DNA from: Rhodospirillales bacterium
Lineage (GTDB): Bacteria; Pseudomonadota; Alphaproteobacteria; Rhodospirillales; JAPHTL01
Assembly (NCBI GenBank): GCA_026193355.1
Contig: JAPHTL010000055.1
Coordinates: 1-6,610, forward strand
Direction of reading: 5' to 3'
DNA length: 6,610 bases
Position 1 is the first letter of the stretch; each line of letters starts with the position of its first letter. The notes under the pieces were generated by a model, which worked only from the letters and a program-made list of their open reading frames with translations, searched no databases and had not been told where the DNA came from. Of this stretch, positions 1-4,790 are shown piece after piece. A program made the position numbers and the translations under genes.

Positions 1-477
1 CCCGTTCTTGCCGAATCCTATCTGTCGGGCCGTGAATTCACAGTGGGCATCGTCGGCAATGGCGTTGATGCGCGCATCGTCGGCTGCATGGAAATCATCC
101 TGCGCGAAAATGCGGAGCAAGGCGTCTATTCCTACGAGAACAAGGAACTTTGCGAATCGCGGGTGATCTATCAACTGGCCGACGATAGTGAGGCGCGTCT
201 TGCCGGGGCCTTCGCGCTGAAGGCTTATCATGTGCTTGGCTGTCGTGATGCGTCGCGCCTCGACTTTCGTTCCGACGAGCACGGCGTCCCGCATTTTCTT
301 GAAGTTAACACGATTGCCGGTCTGCATCCGACGCACTCCGACCTGCCGATGCTGTCGGAAAAGGCCGGGATGACGTATGACGAACTGATCGGCGAAATCG
401 TCACGGCCGCCCGTGTCCGTCAAGGCCTGACGGGCGACGCCGGAACCGGATTCAGAGAGCAATTGGCAAATGCCTAG
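1..477 (+). CDS. ATP-grasp ligase, D-Ala-D-Ala ligase-like (C-terminal part, 5' end outside window)
   Basis: The reading frame is open from base 1, so the gene begins upstream; 158 C-terminal residues are visible and the ATG at 43 is internal. What can be seen is the second half of an ATP-grasp domain. The strand AESYLSGREFTVGI (visible residues 4-17) is the usual 'E.yi.GrEf.v.v' motif. The metal-binding set is D88 (RLDF), E101 and N103 (FLEVN). The following loop GLHPTHSDLP (107-116) resembles the D-Ala-D-Ala ligase loop, where a His-Ser pair contacts the acceptor carboxylate, and AGMTYDELI closes the fold. Family members activate a carboxylate as an acyl phosphate with ATP and join it to an amine. 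The gene overlaps the next ATP-grasp gene by 8 nt in a multi-enzyme operon with acetyltransferases and a deacetylase, so a dedicated biosynthetic or modification ligase is more likely than the housekeeping cell-wall Ddl. The fold is certain, the substrate unknown. Confidence 0.9.
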   Translation, partial: PVLAESYLSGREFTVGIVGNGVDARIVGCMEIILRENAEQGVYSYENKELCESRVIYQLADDSEARLAGAFALKAYHVLGCRDASRLDFRSDEHGVPHFLEVNTIAGLHPTHSDLPMLSEKAGMTYDELIGEIVTAARVRQGLTGDAGTGFREQLANA

Positions 478-1453
478 ATCGTCCTTTGTCCCCGTGCTGC
501 ATGGCGCAGTTGGGGACAGGCCGGACGAGGCCGATACGGTTATCGCCGCCCAGGCGATCCGTGACGCTCTCCTCCGACTTGGCCATCAAAGTGAACTGAT
601 CCACGTCGGATTGGACTTTTCCTCGGTCGCCTCGCTGGCGGCGCGGAATCCTGCCTGCGTTTTCAATCTGGTCGAGGCCGTGGATGGCAATGCCGCGCTG
701 GCGCATATTCCCCCGTCCTTGCTGGAGCATTACGGCCTGCGATACACGGGCGCCGATGCGGAAGCATGGCGCGTAACGCTTTCCAAGGTAGCCACCAAGA
801 GGATTTTGGTCTCGGCAGGATTGCCGACGCCGTCCTGGTCCTTTGATGGCGCCGGGTTCCTGGCCAGCGACCGGGTGATCGTGAAATCCCTGATCGAACA
901 TGCATCCTTTGGCATCGACGCGAAATCGGTTGTCAACGCGCCTGATGCCGCCAGCGAAATTCAGGCGCGCACGTCACGTTTTGGCGGGGCCTTTTTTGCG
1001 GAAAGCTACATTGAGGGGCGGGAGTTCAATATCTCGGTGATCGAGGGCGTTTCCGGTCCCGTTGTCCTGCCGCCGGCCGAGATCGATTTTGTTGGTTTCA
1101 CCCCGGACCGCCCAAGGATCGTCGATTACGAGGCGAAATGGATCGAGGGCAGCCATGCCTTCGACAACACGCCCCGTCGCTTCGATTTCCCGGGAAGCGA
1201 TGACGGCCTGCTTGAGAGTCTTCGGAAGCTCAGTGAATTGACATGGAACCTGTTTGGACTTCGCGGATATGCGCGAGTCGATTTTCGGGTCGGTGCGGAC
1301 GGTCGTCCGTGGATACTGGAAATCAACCTGAACCCGTGTCTTACGCCCGATGCCGGATTCCCGGCGGCAGCGAAACGCGCCGGTTTTACTTACGACAACC
1401 TGATCGGCCATCTTCTCGAAACGGCGCTTTGCCGAAAACGTCTGGCGGTTTGA
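470..1453 (+). CDS. ATP-grasp ligase, second copy
   Basis: A complete 327-residue cytosolic protein of normal length for the D-Ala-D-Ala-ligase-like ATP-grasp family. The N-terminal pre-ATP-grasp region contains VFNLVEAVDG (64-73), then IPPSLLEHYGLRYTG (80-94) and the TLSKVATKRIL segment (103-113), all typical of the family. The nucleotide site is marked by VIVKS (136-140, K139) and the EHASFGI loop (143-149). AESYIEGREFNISV (177-190) and the metal ligands D271, E284 and N286 (ILEIN) complete the active site. No signal peptide or membrane segment is seen. The ATG at 470 lies inside the previous gene's last codons and fits translational coupling; only a weak purine stretch (AGAGAG, about 454-459) precedes it. 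It is a paralogue of the upstream ligase but differs at the acceptor loop: PCLTPDAGFP (289-298) replaces the His-Ser-containing loop. It therefore probably joins a different pair of substrates, perhaps the next step in the same pathway. Confidence 0.93.
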   Translation: MPRSSFVPVLHGAVGDRPDEADTVIAAQAIRDALLRLGHQSELIHVGLDFSSVASLAARNPACVFNLVEAVDGNAALAHIPPSLLEHYGLRYTGADAEAWRVTLSKVATKRILVSAGLPTPSWSFDGAGFLASDRVIVKSLIEHASFGIDAKSVVNAPDAASEIQARTSRFGGAFFAESYIEGREFNISVIEGVSGPVVLPPAEIDFVGFTPDRPRIVDYEAKWIEGSHAFDNTPRRFDFPGSDDGLLESLRKLSELTWNLFGLRGYARVDFRVGADGRPWILEINLNPCLTPDAGFPAAAKRAGFTYDNLIGHLLETALCRKRLAV

Positions 1454-1454
1454 A

Positions 1455-3740
1455 ATGCTGCGTATACGCAAGATCACCGATGCGCGTTCGATCGCCAACC
1501 GGACCGCCGTAGAGGAGGCCCAGGGAATTATTCGCCGTCAGTTTCCCGGCATTTCCGCCGAAGAAATAGACAAGCTGCCTAGTCAGTTGGACAATCCGTT
1601 TCTTCATCAGTTCGTCGCGCAGCTTTTCGTTGCCGAATCCGGGCATGGAAACATCCGCGCCGTGGCCGTTCTGCTGTACGACCCCGATCTGATGTTCTCA
1701 TATCTTGAAATCATCACGACAGCCCCCGATGCGCGTCGAGGGTCCGGCGTCGGCGGGGCGCTTTATGACCGCATTCGGGAAGAGGCGGCCGCGATCGGTT
1801 CAAGGGGGCTTTATTTCGAATGCCTGCCGGATGATCCCGAATCAAGCCCGGACCCGGAAACGAGGAAGCAAAATGCCGCGCGCCTGAAGTTCTACGAACG
1901 ATACGGCGCGTTCCCCATCGTTGGGACCGGCTATGACCTGCCCATCAGCGAGGGCGATACCGACATGCCGTTCCTCGTATTCGATGGCCTTGGTGCGCAC
2001 GGCCTGCCCGATGCATCGGCGCTTCGCAAGATCGTCAGGGCGATTCTGGAGCGAAAATACGGACATCTCTGTCCGCCTGAGTACATCCGGCGCGTCGTCG
2101 ATTCGGTCAAACCCGTTGGCTTCGGGCTTCGCCCGCCGCGTTACGTCAAGGCTGCGGCGTCGGAATCGGTGGCGGCCCTTCCACCGCTCAAGGGCAGAGT
2201 GCCGCTTGTCGTCAACGACCTTCATGATATTCACCATATCGGCCATGACCGCGGATACGTCGAGGCCCCGGTTCGCATGTCGGCAATTCTGCGTGAAATC
2301 GACAAGTCGGGAATCTTCCACAGGATTCCGTCCCGCAAGTTCCCCGATCGCTATATCGTCGAAGTACATAACCCGGGGCTGTTCAACTACATCCGTTCGG
2401 CCTGTGCGGAAGCGCCGGTCAAGAAGTCGGTTTATCCCTACGTTTTTCCCATTCGCAATCCGCAGCGCAAGCCGAAGGAAAAGTCCGTTCTGGCCGGGTA
2501 CTGGTGTATCGATACGTTCACGCCGCTAAACCGAAACGTCTGGCCCGCCGCGCGTCAGGCCGTCGATTGCGCGCTTACCGCCGCCGATCATGTTCTTCAG
2601 GGCGCGCCCCTGGCCTATGCGCTCGTTCGTCCGCCCGGCCACCATGCGGAGAAGAATGCCTTTGGCGGATTCTGCTACTTCAACAATGGGGCGATCGCCG
2701 CCAACTATCTCTCCCGGTTCGGCCGGGTGGCGATGCTGGACATCGATTACCATCATGGCAACGGTCAGCAGGATATTTTCTACAAGCGCGATGACGTTCT
2801 GACGGTTTCCATTCATGGCCACCCGTCCTTCGCCTATCCCTATTTCAGCGGGTTCAAGGACGAAACGGGGCGCGGCGACGGGGCGGGGTTCAACATGAAT
2901 ATTCCGCTTCCGGAAACCATCACGCCGGAACAGTACCGAGAAGCGCTGACAACCGCGCTGAAGCGCGTCGCACGCCACAAGCCTGCATTCCTTGTCGTGT
3001 CTCTTGGCCTTGATACGGGACGCGGCGACCCGACGGGGACCTGGTCGAACATGGCGGCTGATTTCCGCAGGATCGGCCAGATGATCGGCGAATGTGGCTA
3101 TCCGATCCTGGTTGTTCAGGAGGGCGGATACCGGGTTCGCACCCTGGGTTCCAATGCGCGCAATTTTTTCACCGGGCTTGCAGGGAGTGTCGAGGCGGCC
3201 CCCCGATCAATTTATCGATCTCCCGGTCGGTCGGGGCGGTCTTCGGGCATGTCGTGGCGTGAAGCGGTGCGCGGCGAGGATGTCGAGCGTATCAGGCGTC
3301 TTGTTTCGGCGACGGGTATGTTCACGGCCGAGGAAACTGCTATCGCCGGCGAACTTGTCGCGGAACGGATCGAAAAGGGCCGCGCCTCAGGCTACGAGTT
3401 CATCGTGGCGGAGGAGCAGGGGCAGCTTGCCGGTTATGCCTGCTATGGGCTGATCCCCGGAACGGATACCAGTTACGATCTGTACTGGATCGCCGTTCAC
3501 CCAGATCTGCAAAAGCACGGGCTTGGCCGGCGTCTGATGGCGCGCACTGAAACAGCCATCCGCCAGCGCAAGGGGCGCCTGATGTATGCAGACACGTCCT
3601 CTTCCGACGCCTACACGCCAACCCGCGCCTTTTACGAACGCATGGGCTTCACCCGCGCCGCCGACCTCGTAGATTTCTATCGTGTCGGCGATGGGAAGGT
3701 CATTTATGTCAAGGAAGTCTCCAGTGACTCTTCCCTCTGA
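1455..3740 (+). CDS. Trifunctional fusion: GNAT acetyltransferase - APAH/HDAC-type deacetylase - GNAT acetyltransferase
   Basis: A 761-residue soluble protein starting one base after the previous stop (TGAAATG), which suggests reinitiation. Domain 1 (about 1-175) is a GNAT N-acetyltransferase: the acetyl-CoA loop RGSGVG (95-100) follows a beta strand, and KFYERYGA (145-152) is the usual C-terminal GNAT motif. Residues 180-245 form a mostly helical linker. Domain 2 (about 250-578) is a zinc deacetylase of the arginase/histone-deacetylase fold, closest in pattern to acetylpolyamine amidohydrolases: VYPYVFPIR (326-334), RPPGHH (392-397, catalytic His pair), GGFCYFNN (404-411), DIDYHHGNG (429-437), FAYPYFSG (459-466), SLGLDTGRGDP (516-526) and QEGGY (555-559). 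Expected zinc ligands D431, H433 and D520 and catalytic Y559 are all present. Domain 3 (about 600-761) is a second GNAT with QKHGLG (686-691) and AFYERMGF (725-732), joined by a low-complexity Ser/Gly/Arg linker. Adding and removing acetyl groups in one chain, beside two ligases, suggests acetyl protection and deprotection of an amine. That role is inferred. Confidence 0.93.
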   Translation: MLRIRKITDARSIANRTAVEEAQGIIRRQFPGISAEEIDKLPSQLDNPFLHQFVAQLFVAESGHGNIRAVAVLLYDPDLMFSYLEIITTAPDARRGSGVGGALYDRIREEAAAIGSRGLYFECLPDDPESSPDPETRKQNAARLKFYERYGAFPIVGTGYDLPISEGDTDMPFLVFDGLGAHGLPDASALRKIVRAILERKYGHLCPPEYIRRVVDSVKPVGFGLRPPRYVKAAASESVAALPPLKGRVPLVVNDLHDIHHIGHDRGYVEAPVRMSAILREIDKSGIFHRIPSRKFPDRYIVEVHNPGLFNYIRSACAEAPVKKSVYPYVFPIRNPQRKPKEKSVLAGYWCIDTFTPLNRNVWPAARQAVDCALTAADHVLQGAPLAYALVRPPGHHAEKNAFGGFCYFNNGAIAANYLSRFGRVAMLDIDYHHGNGQQDIFYKRDDVLTVSIHGHPSFAYPYFSGFKDETGRGDGAGFNMNIPLPETITPEQYREALTTALKRVARHKPAFLVVSLGLDTGRGDPTGTWSNMAADFRRIGQMIGECGYPILVVQEGGYRVRTLGSNARNFFTGLAGSVEAAPRSIYRSPGRSGRSSGMSWREAVRGEDVERIRRLVSATGMFTAEETAIAGELVAERIEKGRASGYEFIVAEEQGQLAGYACYGLIPGTDTSYDLYWIAVHPDLQKHGLGRRLMARTETAIRQRKGRLMYADTSSSDAYTPTRAFYERMGFTRAADLVDFYRVGDGKVIYVKEVSSDSSL
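3694..3699 (+). promoter_or_regulatory. Ribosome binding site deciding the SET gene start
   Basis: GGAAGG lies 6 nt before the ATG at 3706, inside the last codons of the fusion gene. The earlier in-frame candidates, GTG at 3682 and ATG at 3691, have no comparable purine run at a useful distance, so 3706 is the preferred start. Confidence 0.6.
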
Positions 3741-4128
3741 ATTTCATGGCCCGCGTGAACTTCGCATCCGTCCGATGGCCACGGAATCGAAAGGGCGGGG
3801 CGTTTTCGCCGTTGCGAACATAGCTCTGGGCGAAGTCATCGATGCTAACTGTACGCTGGAGCTTGATGAGGCGGCCTGCGCGGCGATTGAACGGACACCT
3901 GCGGGCGACCATTACTTCTGCCATCCCGTTGACGAGAGCAAGGGGTTGCTCGTTCTCGGGCTTGCCAGCCTTTGCAACCACGCGGAAACGCCAACGGCGG
4001 AAACATCCTTTGTCATGGACAAGGGGATCGGCTGGATCATCGTTCTGCGGGCTTCACGGGACATTTTGCCCGGCGAGGAAATTACGCGGCGTTACGCTTG
4101 CCCACCCTGGTTCGACGTGGCGGTTTGA
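3706..4128 (+). CDS. Small SET-domain protein, putative protein-lysine methyltransferase
   Basis: A 140-residue protein consisting almost only of a SET domain. SET proteins transfer methyl groups from S-adenosylmethionine to lysine amines. Visible motifs in order are KGRGVFAVANIALGEVI (29-45, the SAM-binding N-terminal SET motif), LCNHAETPT (89-97, the N-H core motif of the pseudoknot) and DILPGEEITRRY (119-130, with the closing Glu and Tyr). No cysteine-rich pre- or post-SET region is present, as is common for short bacterial SET proteins. No signal peptide is seen, so it should be cytosolic. It overlaps the end of the fusion gene by 35 nt and is the last gene of the run. Its place in an operon of ligases, acetyltransferases and a deacetylase suggests it methylates the product or a protein partner of that pathway. 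An earlier start (3682 or 3691) would add 8 or 5 residues. Fold assignment is firm; the methylation target is unknown and activity is assumed from the motifs. Confidence 0.87.
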   Translation: MSRKSPVTLPSEFHGPRELRIRPMATESKGRGVFAVANIALGEVIDANCTLELDEAACAAIERTPAGDHYFCHPVDESKGLLVLGLASLCNHAETPTAETSFVMDKGIGWIIVLRASRDILPGEEITRRYACPPWFDVAV

Positions 4129-4162
4129 TCCCTTTTCGGGGCCTTTGAATTTCCCTCTTGAA

Positions 4163-4188
4163 TTTATATTAGAAATCACTAATTTATA
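4163..4188 (+). promoter_or_regulatory. AT-rich imperfect palindrome, candidate operator/promoter of the rhodanese gene
   Basis: The half-sites ATTAG (4168-4172) and CTAAT (4179-4183) are perfect inverted repeats separated by 6 nt. Partial symmetry extends outward to 4163 and 4188, so 9 of 13 positions pair. The stretch is strikingly AT-rich in a GC-rich window and lies 63 nt before the rhodanese start. Possible promoter pieces are TTGAAT at 4158-4163 and TATAAA at 4185-4190, but their spacing (21 nt) is longer than a standard sigma-70 promoter. AT-rich palindromes of this kind precede many sulfide-responsive, ArsR-type (BigR/SqrR-like) rhodanese genes. That link is an inference and no regulator gene is in the window. 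Confidence 0.35.
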
Positions 4189-4237
4189 AACGTTCTCGAC
4201 TGATGAATTTATCGTCGAGGGAATTGCGACGCGGTCT

Positions 4238-4243
4238 GGAGAG
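4238..4243 (+). promoter_or_regulatory. Ribosome binding site deciding the rhodanese start
   Basis: GGAGAG sits 7 nt before the ATG at 4251. The upstream in-frame ATG at 4203 lacks such a site and would add 16 residues outside the rhodanese fold, so 4251 is preferred. Confidence 0.65.
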
Positions 4244-4250
4244 TGTCCAA

Positions 4251-4610
4251 ATGAGCATCAAGGAAATCGATCCCCGTACCCTGCAGCAGTGGATTGCGGA
4301 AGGTTCAGCGATACTGGTTGACGTTCGTGAGCCCCACGAGCATGCGCAGGAGCATATTCCCGAAGCCCATCACATGCCGCTTTCGCGTTTCATGCCAGAC
4401 AGCCTTCCGGCGCATGGGGAAAAGATCGTCGTCTATCATTGCGCCACAGGCGCGCGCACCGGAACATATGGCATGCACCTCAGCGCCGCCGTTCCCTCCG
4501 CCAGCGACGTCTATCATCTGGCCGGGGGCATCATGTCCTGGAAAATGGCCGGGTTGGGCACCAAAGGCGCTGGCGCCGGTTCCGGGCCATTCCCCTGGAT
4601 GCGCTTCTGA
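4251..4610 (+). CDS. Single-domain rhodanese-like protein
   Basis: A 119-residue cytosolic protein made of one rhodanese domain. These proteins carry sulfane sulfur as a persulfide on an active-site cysteine and pass it to thiophilic acceptors, in sulfide detoxification or sulfur trafficking. Motifs seen are AILVDVREPHEHAQEHIPEA (20-39, the CH2A-like 'lvDvRe..E...ghIpgA' motif), VVYHCATGARTG (60-71, with catalytic C64 and its phosphate/sulfur-binding loop) and YHLAGGIMSWKMAGL (88-102, the closing motif). Family relatives that start this way often continue into a two-helix DUF2892 membrane tail. Here the protein stops soon after the domain with a Gly-rich tail (GAGAGSGPFPWMRF), so no membrane anchor is present. 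It is separated from the SET gene by 122 nt with its own candidate control region, so it is probably an independent unit rather than part of the ligase/deacetylase operon. The exact sulfur substrate is unknown. Confidence 0.92.
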   Translation: MSIKEIDPRTLQQWIAEGSAILVDVREPHEHAQEHIPEAHHMPLSRFMPDSLPAHGEKIVVYHCATGARTGTYGMHLSAAVPSASDVYHLAGGIMSWKMAGLGTKGAGAGSGPFPWMRF

Positions 4611-4674
4611 CTGTAGGTCCCGCCTTACCCACCAGGGCCATTCATCCTTTCCTGTTTTGAGCGGTATCCCTGAT

Positions 4675-4691
4675 AATCCGCGTCGCGGATT
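4675..4691 (+). repeat. Perfect palindrome AATCCGCG-T-CGCGGATT in the intergenic gap
   Basis: Eight-base arms are perfectly complementary around one central base. As RNA it could form a 7-bp stem with a 3-nt loop, but no run of T follows, so a standard intrinsic terminator is unlikely. GATAAT (4672-4677), close to a sigma-70 -10 box, overlaps the left arm. No well-spaced -35 is evident. It may be an operator for the downstream channel gene or a processed hairpin after the rhodanese gene. The rest of the 4611-4790 gap shows no gene that I can support. Confidence 0.45.
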
Positions 4692-4779
4692 CGTGTCTTG
4701 CTGTGGCAAGGCGCCAAAAGTAAGGATGGTGGTCGAAACATGTCATGCTGTGGTGATCCGATCAGCTATCATTGGCGGC

Positions 4780-4783
4780 AAGG
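4780..4783 (+). promoter_or_regulatory. Ribosome binding site of the channel gene
   Basis: AAGG lies 7 nt before the ATG at 4791. It supports this start over the in-frame ATG at 4815, which would shorten the signal peptide's charged n-region. Confidence 0.45.
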
Positions 4784-4790
4784 CATATAC

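Noticed and set aside
1..477. First gene as the housekeeping cell-wall D-Ala-D-Ala ligase (ddl)
   Set aside because: The acceptor loop is Ddl-like, but the neighbours are not cell-division or peptidoglycan genes and a second diverged ATP-grasp ligase overlaps it. Only half of the protein is visible, so no ddl symbol is given.
1842..2978. Two - strand frames (1842-2369 and 2526-2978) opposite the fusion gene
   Set aside because: Both are shadows of the GNAT-deacetylase coding strand and show no domain motif or plausible ribosome binding site.
470..3740. N-acetylglutaminylglutamine amide osmolyte pathway (ATP-grasp plus GNAT)
   Set aside because: That pathway uses a GNAT-ATP-grasp fusion with an asparagine-synthetase-like amidotransferase. 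Here the fusion partner is a zinc deacetylase and no amidotransferase is seen.
4127..4150. Possible intrinsic terminator after the SET gene (TCCC-TTTTC-GGGG)
   Set aside because: The stem is only about three base pairs and no clean T-run follows, so it cannot be supported.
4203..4250. Earlier ATG start for the rhodanese at 4203
   Set aside because: It has no ribosome binding site and adds 16 residues outside the domain, while 4251 has GGAGAG at 7 nt.
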